64,000 nt of DNA from Acidimicrobiaceae bacterium. GTDB lineage: Bacteria; Actinomycetota; Acidimicrobiia; Acidimicrobiales; Aldehydirespiratoraceae. The stretch is from the NCBI GenBank assembly GCA_026708645.1, contig JAPOUM010000040.1, forward strand, positions 1 to 64,000, in the 5' to 3' direction. Below are positions 33,004 through 40,437 of the stretch, piece after piece; the stretch's first letter is position 1; each line of letters begins with the position of its first letter. The position numbers and the translations under genes were made by a program. Under the pieces are notes generated by a model, which was given only the letters and a program-made list of their open reading frames with translations, was not told the origin of the DNA and did no database searches.

Positions 33004-33294
33004 ATGAAGAAATCCCGCTCGTTCGTGCGCTGTCTGAGATCCGTCGCTGTGGCAGCCGTGGCGGCGCGGGCTTTGATCGCTCGGCCGCGGCTCTGGCCGA
33101 CCGCGCTGCGGCAGGCGGCGCGGTTCGCGCCCGGCGGTTGGTGGCGCCGGCCGCTGTTTCTGCCGTTGCCGGCCGGCGGTTTGATCGGCTTCAGATCCGA
33201 GGCGATGTACGGCGATTCTGGGAAGCGGCCCGAGCCTGAGGACGTGATCGTCTGGTTGGAGTGGTGTCGCGCCCAGAACCGCTCGACGAGCTAG
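33004..33294 (+). CDS. Small conserved hypothetical protein
   Basis: A 96-residue protein with a basic N terminus, then RPLFLPLPAGGLIGFRSEAMYG and a C-terminal EDVIVWLEWCRAQN. I recall this pattern (P-x-P...RFR-x-E-x-x-YG...WLEWCR) from small uncharacterised actinobacterial proteins, so it is likely a genuine gene. The ATG at 33004 precedes a basic stretch. There are no catalytic motifs and no membrane helix. No function can be given. Confidence 0.65.
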   Translation: MKKSRSFVRCLRSVAVAAVAARALIARPRLWPTALRQAARFAPGGWWRRPLFLPLPAGGLIGFRSEAMYGDSGKRPEPEDVIVWLEWCRAQNRSTS

Positions 33295-33303
33295 TCAGCG
33301 GTC

Positions 33304-33509
33304 GGTCTAGGGCGTCGGAGGCCGAGCGGACAGAGGAGAGGGATCGGGGGCGGCGTCACGGGAGCGAGCGGGCAGGTGAGCGGCGTTGGGAGCGGACAGG
33401 GGAGCGGCGTCGGGGGCGGCGTCACGGGAGCGAGCAGCCGAGCGGACAGGGGAGAGGGATCGGGGTGTCAGCGATGCCGGTCACGACTGACGGTCTAGGG
33501 CGTCGGAGG
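33304..33509. repeat. Spacer with nested direct repeats
   Basis: An 18-bp word (ggtctagggcgtcggagg) occurs at 33304-33321 and 33492-33509. Between them, words such as ggcggcgtcacgggagcgagc and gagcggacaggggag are each repeated two or three times. The region is G-rich on the plus strand and separates the small hypothetical gene from the HNH gene. No coding frame is credible. Confidence 0.8.
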
Positions 33510-33570
33510 CTCAAGGAGTAGGAGAGCGGCGTCACCCGGGGGCTGCAAAGCTGCGGCTAGCCTGCCGATG

Positions 33571-34083
33571 ATGTCACGGGTGCTTGTGCTCAACGCCACC
33601 TTCGAGCCGCTTGCGGTGGTCAGCGCCAGGCGCGCCGTGTGTCTGGTGCTCGACCGCAAGGTCGAGATGGTTCATTCCACGGACAGGGCTTTCAGGTCTG
33701 AGAAGCGGTCGGTGGCTGTGCCTTCGGTTGTGCGTCTGAGCCGTTACGTGAACGTGCCTCGGGCGCCTCGCCGCTCGCCCAACCGGCGGGCTATTTTCGC
33801 TCGTGACCGTGACAGCTGCCAGTACTGCGGGGCTCGCGCCGAGACCATGGATCATGTGCTGCCCCGCAGTCGCGGCGGCCAACACACCTGGGAGAACGTT
33901 GTGGCGGCCTGCAGGCGCTGCAACGCCAGCAAGCGTGATCGCCTGCCCAGCGAAAGCGGCATGAGGCTGAGCCGCCGGCCGGCGCCGCCGTCTGCGGTGA
34001 CATGGGTCGAGCTCGCCGCCGGCGGTCTGCCCGACGTCTGGGCCGACTACTTGCTGCCGCAGGGCGATCTTCGCAGCGCTTGA
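33571..34083 (+). CDS. HNH endonuclease
   Basis: A 170-residue HNH-family nuclease of the compact actinobacterial type. The N-terminal part (VLVLNATFEPLAVVSARRAV) is the conserved beta strand pair. The HNH core has the zinc-knuckle pair CQYCG...CRRC with DHVLPRSRGG (catalytic His) and WENVVAACRRCN. These freestanding genes are common and may act in DNA repair or phage defence; the role is unknown. ATG 33568 and ATG 33571 are adjacent. The second is preferred since TAGCCT (33558-33563) is then 7 nt away, matching the leaderless pattern. The lipoate-ligase-like gene overlaps its stop. Confidence 0.88.
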   Translation: MSRVLVLNATFEPLAVVSARRAVCLVLDRKVEMVHSTDRAFRSEKRSVAVPSVVRLSRYVNVPRAPRRSPNRRAIFARDRDSCQYCGARAETMDHVLPRSRGGQHTWENVVAACRRCNASKRDRLPSESGMRLSRRPAPPSAVTWVELAAGGLPDVWADYLLPQGDLRSA

Positions 34084-34910
34084 TCCCCGCCGGGCCTTCC
34101 GGGGCTGTCGGGTCTTCTGGGGTTGTCGAGCCTGCTTGGGCTGCCGGGTCTTCGGGATTCGTTGAGTCTTCGGGGGTTGCGCAGTCTGCTTGGGCTGCCG
34201 GGTCTTCGGGGGTTGCGCAGTCTTCCTGGGAGATCGAGCAGCTGCGAGGTTCGGTGCCGGCGCTGCTGGAGGCCCCCGAGCCGGCGCTGCAAGTCGTGCG
34301 ACTGGCCCGCATCCACACTGTCACTGATCCCGGCCTGGTGCTGGGAAGCATCCAGAAGTCCGAGACCGCCGACGCCGGTCTGGCTGCCTCGGCCGGCGTC
34401 GAGGTGGCGCGGCGTCGCAGCGGCGGCGGCTCGGTTCTGCTGCTGCCAGAGAAGCAGGTTTGGGCGGATTTCTTCATCACGCCGTCGGATCCGCTCTGGC
34501 ACGACGACGTGGCGCTGGCCGCCGGCTGGGTCGGGCGACTGTGGAGGGATGCTCTGTCGCGGCACCTGCCCGAACGCGAGTCCCGGCGCCTGTCGCTGCA
34601 CACCGGGCGTGCTGAGGCCGATCGGTGGGGCAGGCTGGTCTGCTTCGCCGGACGAGGTCCCGGCGAGGTGCTGGCGGGCGATCGCAAGGTCGTCGGAGTC
34701 AGTCAGCGTCGCAGCCGTCACAGGGCTCGCTTCCAGACGACCGCCCGGGTCGGGGGAGGACTCTGCGAACTCGACGAGACCGACCTGCTCGACCTGCCGC
34801 CTGCGGATCGTGAAGCCGGACGAGCCGTCCTGGCCGAACGCTGCGGCGCCGTAGCCGCCACGGCTCAAGCTGTCACCGAGTCCCTGCTGCAGGCTCTGGC
34901 CGAGCTCTAG
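34080..34910 (+). CDS. Lipoate-protein ligase A-like protein with repeat-expanded N terminus
   Basis: A protein of about 276 residues of the biotin/lipoate ligase fold. Diagnostic segments are ARRRSGGGSVLL (the RRxSGGG lipoyl-AMP loop), VWADFFI, and DRKVVGVSQRR (catalytic lysine of the K-x-x-G-x-[AS]-Q-x-R type). It would attach lipoate or octanoate to lipoyl domains such as the one encoded at 2171-2440. The start is taken as TTG 34080, overlapping the HNH stop. The family core begins only at SWEIEQLRGS (about residue 48). Before it lies a direct repeat of [GA]AGSSG[VF]-x-QS-type units. The C-terminal accessory domain is absent. Confidence 0.78.
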   Translation: MIPAGPSGAVGSSGVVEPAWAAGSSGFVESSGVAQSAWAAGSSGVAQSSWEIEQLRGSVPALLEAPEPALQVVRLARIHTVTDPGLVLGSIQKSETADAGLAASAGVEVARRRSGGGSVLLLPEKQVWADFFITPSDPLWHDDVALAAGWVGRLWRDALSRHLPERESRRLSLHTGRAEADRWGRLVCFAGRGPGEVLAGDRKVVGVSQRRSRHRARFQTTARVGGGLCELDETDLLDLPPADREAGRAVLAERCGAVAATAQAVTESLLQALAEL

Positions 34911-35046
34911 TCAGGCCGTCGCCCCGCTGACTTTTGCGTTTCGGATCTTCGCGTTTCAGGTCGGAGTGAGGCCACCGAGCAGCCCTATGTGGTCAAGCAT
35001 CCTCTGGGTGCTTCTACAGCTATATGAAAGCTTTTCGTGATATGTG

Positions 35047-35075
35047 TTGCATTCTAGTTGCAGCTTTGCTAGAGT
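35047..35075 (+). promoter_or_regulatory. Leaderless-type promoter of the hendecad-repeat gene
   Basis: TTGCAT (35047-35052) and TAGAGT (35070-35075) are spaced by 17 bp, and the ATG at 35083 follows the -10 box by only 7 nt. Transcription would start at or within a base or two of the start codon. Confidence 0.65.
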
Positions 35076-35082
35076 GCTGTTC

Positions 35083-35574
35083 ATGAGTGAATTCGAAATA
35101 GCGCAGCTGCTCGCCATGGCTTTCGGGTTTCTGGGTGTGGTCTGGCATCAGCAGCGGACCACCAGCAAGCTGCGAGCCGAGACCCGGGAAGACTTCCGAG
35201 AGGTTCGGGAGGAAGCCCGCTCGACGCGAGCCTCCATCGACAAGCTCCGCGACGACAGCACAGCCTCCCTCGACAAGTTCCGTGACGGCACTGCCGCTTC
35301 TATCGACAAGCTCCGCGACGACAGCACTGCCTCCCTCGACAAGCTCCGCACTGAGACCGCTGCCGGGTTCGCTAAGGCGCGCGACGATCTCGACAAGTTG
35401 CGTGCTGAGAATGCGTGCGATCATCGCGATTTGCGTGGAGCGATCGGCAGAGTCGGGGAGCGTCTTGACACGCTCGGGCAGCGTACGGCGCGCGTCGAGG
35501 GGCATCTGCGGATGTACCCGCCGAGCGACCCACCCACGAGCGCCACGCAGTCGGAAATCACCGAACCGGGCTGA
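35083..35574 (+). CDS. Small membrane-anchored hendecad-repeat coiled-coil protein
   Basis: A 163-residue protein of unrecognised family. Residues 5-22 are hydrophobic (EIAQLLAMAFGFLGVVWH), followed by a charged helix. Residues 50-104 consist of five 11-residue repeats of the form AS[IL]DK[LF]RD-x-x-x-x, typical of a right-handed or mixed coiled coil, encoded by a 33-bp tandem repeat (35230-35394). A last helix ends GQRTARVEGHLRMYPPSD, closely like LRVARIEGFLMKPGRF of the heptad-repeat protein at 17777, and the tail is polar. Same architecture, different repeat period. Its ATG is set at 35083, since the upstream part would lie over the promoter. Function unknown. Confidence 0.75.
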   Translation: MSEFEIAQLLAMAFGFLGVVWHQQRTTSKLRAETREDFREVREEARSTRASIDKLRDDSTASLDKFRDGTAASIDKLRDDSTASLDKLRTETAAGFAKARDDLDKLRAENACDHRDLRGAIGRVGERLDTLGQRTARVEGHLRMYPPSDPPTSATQSEITEPG

Positions 35575-35944
35575 CCTCCCGCCGGGTCGGCGTGGATAGC
35601 TTTCTCGCAGTCGGCTGGCAGCGCTTCCACTGCTAGTCGGGCGGCGTTCCGGCTCTTCGCGTTCGGGGCCGGAGCGGGGGCTGCGGCGCCTGGAACGTGC
35701 TGTGCGGACGGTGGACACGCGGGCTCTTCGCGTTCGGGGCCGGAGCGGGGGCTGCGGCTGTCGGCGTTTGCGGGTTCTCGGCTGATCGAAGGCATTCAAC
35801 CGGACAGCAGCGGGCCGGAGCGGGGGTTGATGGGCCGCCGGCGGTTGTGGGTGCAGGGATTCCTTTTTCCCCTCTCTTCTTCAGAGTCGGGGCGCGCCAT
35901 GCCGCACGGTTGTCAAGAATCGCGTCCAGTCTTCAAGGGTTTTG
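35575..35944. repeat. Spacer with 77-bp-spaced direct repeat
   Basis: No gene is seen. A word of about 36 bp (starting ctcttcgcgttcggggccgg) occurs at about 35653 and again at about 35730. A shorter related copy (gccggagcgggggttg) follows near 35813. The region also carries the cgcagtcggctg word found downstream of the heptad-repeat gene. Confidence 0.75.
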
Positions 35945-35953
35945 GTTGAAATA

Positions 35954-35983
35954 GGTGTGAATGTCACACCCATGATCTATACT
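35954..35983 (+). promoter_or_regulatory. Palindromic operator and -10 box before the DUF222 gene
   Basis: GGTGTGA-ATG-TCACACC (35954-35970) is a perfect 7-bp inverted repeat placed where the -35 element would be. TATACT (35978-35983) is the -10, and the ATG at 35991 follows by 7 nt, so the mRNA would be leaderless. The palindrome looks like a repressor or activator site. The half-sites resemble those of the CRP family but the spacing (3 nt) is wrong for CRP. Confidence 0.55.
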
Positions 35984-35990
35984 GCTGTTC

Positions 35991-37301
35991 ATGGTGTTGG
36001 AAGATGCTCGACAAGCGGCCGCAGCCGCTGACCGGATGCTCAAAGCAGTGCATGCCGGCGGCGCGGCAACTGCTGAGTTGCGCGCCGCGCTGGAGCAGAC
36101 GCGAGTGTTCATGGCTGCCGGCGCCGCGTTCCAGACCGCTGCGGCTGAGTTGATCGCCCGACGGGAACGCCACGGCGACGGCGGCGCTGAGATACTGGCT
36201 TCGTCTGCGGGTTTGTCGCAGCGCGAAGCCCGCAGCCAGGTCGCTGCTGCCGCGGCGCTGCGTCAGGTGCCGCAGCTGCGTGACGCTGTTCAAGCCGGTG
36301 ACGTGCCGCAAGCCAACGCCCGGCGTCTGGCCGACGCGATCACCAAGACCGGTTCTGCTGCTGTGGGTGGCGACGCCAGGTTGTTGGCGCAGGCTCAGTC
36401 GATGCGCCCCGAGCAGTTCGCTAAAACCGCGCAACGCTGGATCGGCGCGCAGCAGGCTGACGACGGCACTGCGGAGTATCTGCGCCAACGCGCCAGACGC
36501 TATTTGAGGATCTATGACACTGACGACGGGATGGTCGCTTTGCACGGCGAGTTCGACAAGATCACCGGCACACGCATCCGCAACCGGCTGCGCCACACCG
36601 CCGGCAGGCTGCTCGACGCCGACAAGAAACAGCCTCAGACGCAGCGGCGCAAGTTCCCGCAGTGCATGGCCGACGCCTTGCAACACCACACCACCAGAAC
36701 CTGCGACGGCGACGCTCAGAACGCAAAGGCCGCGACCAGCATCACCCGCAGCAGCGGCGACGCTCGAACTCGCAGCCCACGAACCGGTGACGCCGCCCGC
36801 GGCGCGACCCGCGACACAGACACAACCAGCAGCAGACACGCGTCCGGCGGCACAGACACCGGCTGCGGCAATGCAGAAGCTGGACCCGGCAGCGCAGAAA
36901 CCTGTCACGGCGACCACGGACACAGACGCGGGCCTCGCGGGCAGTCGACGGCTGGACTCACCGGCTCAGGCAACACTGACAGCGACCGAGACAGCAGCGG
37001 GCGTGTTCAACAATCTCGCAGCACAGACACCGGCGGCTCGGTGAGCGCTATCACCGGCAGCGGCGGCTGTGATGCGAGCGCTTGCCGCAGCGACGCGGTC
37101 GCCGCGGTTTGCCAGTGTGTGGCGGATCCACGAGCACAGCGACGGCAGCCACACACTGCACCCGCCCGACAACCTGACCGCAGCCACGCAACCCCGCTAC
37201 GGGCCAGCTCACGCAGACGACCCGCCACCCGGACCAGAACCACCCAGACCCTCGACTCGCACGCGAACCCGCAAAACCCGAGTCCGGACCGAAACCAGTA
37301 G
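35991..37301 (+). pseudogene. DUF222 (13E12-type) gene with lost HNH nuclease domain and disrupted reading frame
   Basis: The first ~230 codons encode a good DUF222 domain (ELIARRERHGDGGAEILASS, ARSQVAAAAALRQVPQLRDA, and the linker ending QRRKFPQCMADALQ). Proteins of this multicopy actinobacterial family normally end in an HNH nuclease with a Cys-x-x-x-Cys...HHI core; none is found. After about codon 230 this frame turns into Ser/Thr/Arg-rich sequence, whereas another frame (to 37044, then 37069-37344 after a stop) reads as a normal Ala/Pro-rich linker and a tail (SVWRIHEHSDGSHTLHPPDN) like the family's C terminus. Frameshifts plus a deletion of the nuclease are the likely explanation. A truncated but functional protein cannot be excluded. 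Confidence 0.65.
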
Positions 37302-37344
37302 CCGAGAAAACAGAGCCAGAGCCCGCGACCCCGCCCTGTGGTGA

Positions 37345-37680
37345 CCGCTCAGGGGTCGGGTTCGTGTGAGGTTTGGGGTGTGGTGTGGGCTGGTGCTGGT
37401 GTCGCTGCTGTGCTGTCGGGTTCGTGTGAGGTTGTTGGCGCGTGTGGTGCGGGTGTGCCGTCTATGGCGGTGTGGGGGTCGGCGTGTTGGCCGTGCTGCT
37501 TGTGTGCTGCTTGCGTGCTGCGGAGGCCGAGAGTGGGCCTGTGCTGACACATCCAGCATTTCGGACTTCGGAGTTTGCCCTGCGGGATTTGGCCGTCGGG
37601 ATTTGGCCTCCGGCACTGGACCGTCACACAGGTGGCGTCCGTGACGGCGGCCTGTGCTGAGGTGTCAGAAATTTCTGCTT
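37345..37680. repeat. Spacer between DUF222 remnant and mraZ, with direct repeats
   Basis: A 19-bp word beginning gtcgggttcgtgtgaggtt occurs at 37355-37373 and 37415-37433, exactly 60 bp apart. Another word, gggatttggcc, is doubled near 37590. The plus strand is G/T-rich. No gene is supported. The mraZ promoter follows at its right end. Confidence 0.7.
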
Positions 37681-37685
37681 CCGGC

Positions 37686-37727
37686 TTGCCGGGTGGTTGG
37701 AAGGGGAGTATAGTGGTGCGCTGTGGA
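37686..37727 (+). promoter_or_regulatory. mraZ promoter with four MraZ-type boxes
   Basis: TTGCCG (37686-37691) and TATAGT (37709-37714) form a promoter with a 17-bp spacer. Interleaved are four pentamers, GTGGT, GGGGA, GTGGT and GTGGA, at 37693, 37703, 37713 and 37723, with an exact 10-bp period. This matches the known MraZ operator plan of GTGGG-like repeats separated by 5 nt, so MraZ probably represses its own operon here. The transcript leader would be about 135 nt. Confidence 0.75.
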
Positions 37728-37857
37728 GCAGATAAGCCTCGAAATGGATGCAACGGATCGGCCCTTGAGCTGGCCTGTCGGCACCCGCTCGGATGACTGC
37801 CGCCTTCGTGGTTTCTGTCTTTCGGGCAAGCTCGGGGCGAGGGCGTGAGGGGCGGCC

Positions 37858-38307
37858 GTGGTCACGCAGAGTTCTCTGTTCGTCGGCGCCCACGATCACA
37901 CCATCGACGGCAAGGGTCGGCTGATCCTGCCGTCGGCTTTCCGCTCGCAGCTGGAGGCCGGCGCCTACATCACCGCATTGGACTCATGCCTGGGGATCCT
38001 TCCCGTGGAGGAGTTCGCCGACACCGCCGAGCAGCTCCGCTCGCAGGTGGGATCCTCAGAAGTGGATCTCAACGCCCTGAGGAGCTTCGCCGCCAGAGCC
38101 GACTTCGTCGTTCCCGACAACCAGGGACGAATGCGGATCCTGTCGCATCTGCGCGCTGCCGGCGGCTTGGAGCGCAGGGTGGTCGTCATCGGCATGATCC
38201 GCCGCATCGAGGTATGGAACCCGGATCGCTGGCGAGAGGTCCAGTCGGTGGGCACCGAGAGCCTCGCCGATGCGATCACTCACGGAAGGGGCATCGGCGG
38301 TGCCTGA
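37858..38307 (+). CDS. mraZ: Transcriptional regulator MraZ
   Basis: A 149-residue MraZ with two AbrB/SpoVT-like halves: GAHDHTIDGKGRLILPSAFR (first half, D-x-K-G-R-x-x-x-P signature) and ADFVVPDNQGRMRILSHLRA (second half). It forms a ring-shaped oligomer that binds direct repeats upstream of its own gene and tunes the division and cell-wall cluster. The GTG start follows GAGGGG. The last ~10 residues are Gly/Ala-rich. It heads the dcw cluster but is separated from rsmH by an unusually long, repeat-filled gap. Confidence 0.95.
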   Translation: MVTQSSLFVGAHDHTIDGKGRLILPSAFRSQLEAGAYITALDSCLGILPVEEFADTAEQLRSQVGSSEVDLNALRSFAARADFVVPDNQGRMRILSHLRAAGGLERRVVVIGMIRRIEVWNPDRWREVQSVGTESLADAITHGRGIGGA

Positions 38308-39244
38308 ACCCGCTGTGCCGCAAGTCCCGGCCCCGATCCGGGCCACGGTCCGGTTGTGCGCCCTGCCGAGTCCCCGCGCCGACGAAGCCGCCGGCATCCA
38401 CAAAACCGGGCAACCCGACCAAGACCAAGTTGAACCCAGCCAAGTTGAATCCGGTCAACCCGAACTCGACCAAGTCGAGAACCAAGTTGAGAAAGGAGCG
38501 GACCGTCTCAGACTCGGAGTCCGGTCATGTGCAGTTCCCCGATTGGCGAATGGAAGACCCGTACGCCGCCCGCTTGCCATTAGCTCGATCGGGGGAGAAA
38601 TCCCGACGTGCGTTGCTAGTCGGGGAACTGCAGATGACCGGGCCGCGATCCTACCGGCCGCACCCGACCGCACGCCCAACCGCACGCTCAGCCTCATGCT
38701 CAGCCCTAAGAAGGGTCGTGTGCTCAGTCTCCCGAACGCTCGCACGACTAGCCGCACGAAGGGTCACATGCTCAGTCCCACGAACGGCCGAGCGCTCAGC
38801 CATGCGAACAGCCACACGACGAGTCGTACGAGCGGACACGTGCTCAGCCCCACGAAGGGTTCGCAGCGACCAGCTCGCGCCTCCGTGCGAGCGAGTGGCA
38901 CGCCCAGCTCCACGAAGGGTCGCGTGTTCAGTCCCACGAACGGACGCGCGTTCAGTCACGCTGTGGGCATCCGCAGGATCTCGCGAGCCCGAAGTGTGCT
39001 CAGTCTCCCGAACGGCCGCGCGGCCGGTCGCGCCTCCATGCGAGTGCTTCGCACGACTAGCCGCACGGGGGGTTATACGCCCAGCCTCATGTTCAGCCAT
39101 GTGCTCAGCCCCCCGAACGGCTGCGTGTTCAGTCTCCCGAACGCTCGCACGGCCGGTCGCGCCTCCATGCGAGTGCTTCGCACGAACGGTCGCACGCCCA
39201 GACCCGCGAAGGGTCGCGTGCTCGATCGCGTTCGCGGGTCGCGC
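38308..39244. repeat. 0.9-kb degenerate repeat block between mraZ and rsmH
   Basis: In most genomes mraZ and rsmH nearly touch. Here about 940 bp intervene. From about 38660 to 39230 the DNA is a mosaic of a 20-24 bp unit (gtgctcagtcccacgaacggc and variants) alternating with a second word (cgcgcctccatgcgagtgcttcgcac, repeated near 39028 and 39160). An earlier stretch (38400-38480) repeats aaccaagttgaa-type words. Three frames are open through most of it, including one continuous with rsmH and one on the minus strand, as expected of stop-poor repeats. I do not annotate a protein. Confidence 0.8.
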
Positions 39245-40294
39245 ATGAACGCCGGCGCGCAGCCCGCTGCGCACGAGCATCATGCGCTCGAGCATCATTC
39301 GCAAAAAGGTCAATCGCATGATGATCTTTCGCGCGATTACCACACGCCGGTTATGTGCCGAGAGGTCGTCGAACTGCTGGCCGGAGTTCCTGCCGGAGTG
39401 CTGCTTGACGCCACTGTGGGCGGCGGGGGACATGCCGCCGCTGTGCTGCAGGCCGCCCCGCAGCTGGATCTGATCGGCATCGACCGCGACCCGCAGGCAG
39501 TGCGAGCCGCCTCTGAGCGCCTCGCCGGCTTCGGCGACCGGGTGGTGCTGCGTCACGCCCGCTTCGACTCGATTCCCGACGTGCTCGACCGTCTCGGCCG
39601 GCCGCTGGTGGCCGCCTGCCTGTTCGATCTCGGAGTCAGCTCCGCCCAACTCGACCGGCCCGAACGCGGTTTCAGCTACCGCCTCGACGGTCCGCTCGAC
39701 ATGCGAATGGATCCGAGCACCGCGACCACTGCCGCCGACATCGTCAACCACGCGGACCAGCAGCATCTGGCGTCGATCCTCTTCCGCAACGCTGACGAGC
39801 GTCGCAGTCGCCGCATCGCCGCGGCGATCGTGGCGGCGCGTCCCCTCACTACCACCAAGCGGCTCGCTGAGGTGGTCGCCGGAGCTTTCCCAGGAGACGC
39901 CCGCCGCCGCTCGCATCCCGCGCGGCGCACCTTCCAGGCTTTGCGTATCGAGGTCAACAACGAACTCGAAATCCTGGACACAGCCCTGTCAGCGGCGATT
40001 TCTCGTCTGGTCGGAAACGGCCGTTGCGCAGTGCTCGCCTACCACTCCGGCGAGGACCGAATCGTGAAATCGGTGTTCAGGCGCGCCGCCGGCGAGACGG
40101 CAGCACCGGGGCCGGGCCTGCCGCCGCCGCCTGGCGCCGAGGCTTCAGTCCGGCTGCTGGGACGCCGCGCCCGCAGACCTGCCGAGTCTGAGACAGCCGG
40201 CAACCGCAGAGCCGCCGCAGCTCGACTGCGAGCAGTAGAACGCCTGCAAAACCTGCAACCCGGTCAGCCGAACCCGAGGGGATCACGGTTGTGA
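39245..40294 (+). CDS. rsmH: 16S rRNA (cytosine-1402-N4)-methyltransferase
   Basis: A 349-residue RsmH (MraW). It methylates C1402 of 16S rRNA in the decoding centre. The family opening HTPVMCREVVELL, the AdoMet loop LLDATVGGGGHAAAVL, DLGVSSAQLDRPERGFSYR, and FQALRIEVNNEL are all present. The frame is open far upstream, but ATG 39245 is the last start codon before the conserved region. It adds a His-rich leader (EHHALEHHSQKGQSHDD) not typical of the family. The ribosome-binding site is poor. The C-terminal third is Pro/Arg/Ala-rich. Confidence 0.93.
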   Translation: MNAGAQPAAHEHHALEHHSQKGQSHDDLSRDYHTPVMCREVVELLAGVPAGVLLDATVGGGGHAAAVLQAAPQLDLIGIDRDPQAVRAASERLAGFGDRVVLRHARFDSIPDVLDRLGRPLVAACLFDLGVSSAQLDRPERGFSYRLDGPLDMRMDPSTATTAADIVNHADQQHLASILFRNADERRSRRIAAAIVAARPLTTTKRLAEVVAGAFPGDARRRSHPARRTFQALRIEVNNELEILDTALSAAISRLVGNGRCAVLAYHSGEDRIVKSVFRRAAGETAAPGPGLPPPPGAEASVRLLGRRARRPAESETAGNRRAAAARLRAVERLQNLQPGQPNPRGSRL

Positions 40295-40390
40295 GCTGGT
40301 TGCGGGCGGTGGGGCTGTCTTGTGGTCGTGATCTGGTTGGTCGGTGTGGTTCGGGGGTCGCGGTTGTGGGCCGGTTGCGGGCGGTGCGAC
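40287..40390. repeat. Direct repeat between rsmH and ftsL
   Basis: A 28-bp word ending ggttgcgggcggtg spans the rsmH stop codon (about 40283-40310) and recurs at about 40359-40386 with three or four mismatches. It is another duplicated segment in a spacer of the dcw cluster, which otherwise has overlapping genes. Confidence 0.7.
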
Positions 40391-40437
40391 GGCTGTGTCG
40401 GCCAAGCCTGCGACGGCCAGAGCGCCGAGGATGACAC

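Noticed and set aside
35954..35970. CRP-type binding site
   Set aside because: Half-sites resemble TGTGA/TCACA but the gap is 3 nt instead of 6, so I keep it only as an unassigned palindrome.
36514..37044. Separate gene in the second frame inside the DUF222 region
   Set aside because: Its first half is an out-of-phase shadow of DUF222; the second half reads like the displaced linker of the same gene, so it is described with the pseudogene.
37845..39248. 467-codon plus-strand open frame across mraZ and the following spacer
   Set aside because: It overlaps mraZ in another frame and then follows the repeat block; composition is Arg/Ser/Ala with no domain. It is a by-product of stop-poor repeats.
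38651..39916. 421-codon minus-strand open frame over the repeat block and rsmH
   Set aside because: Antisense to the well-supported rsmH core; its RATREAEHA-like repeats simply mirror the DNA repeats.
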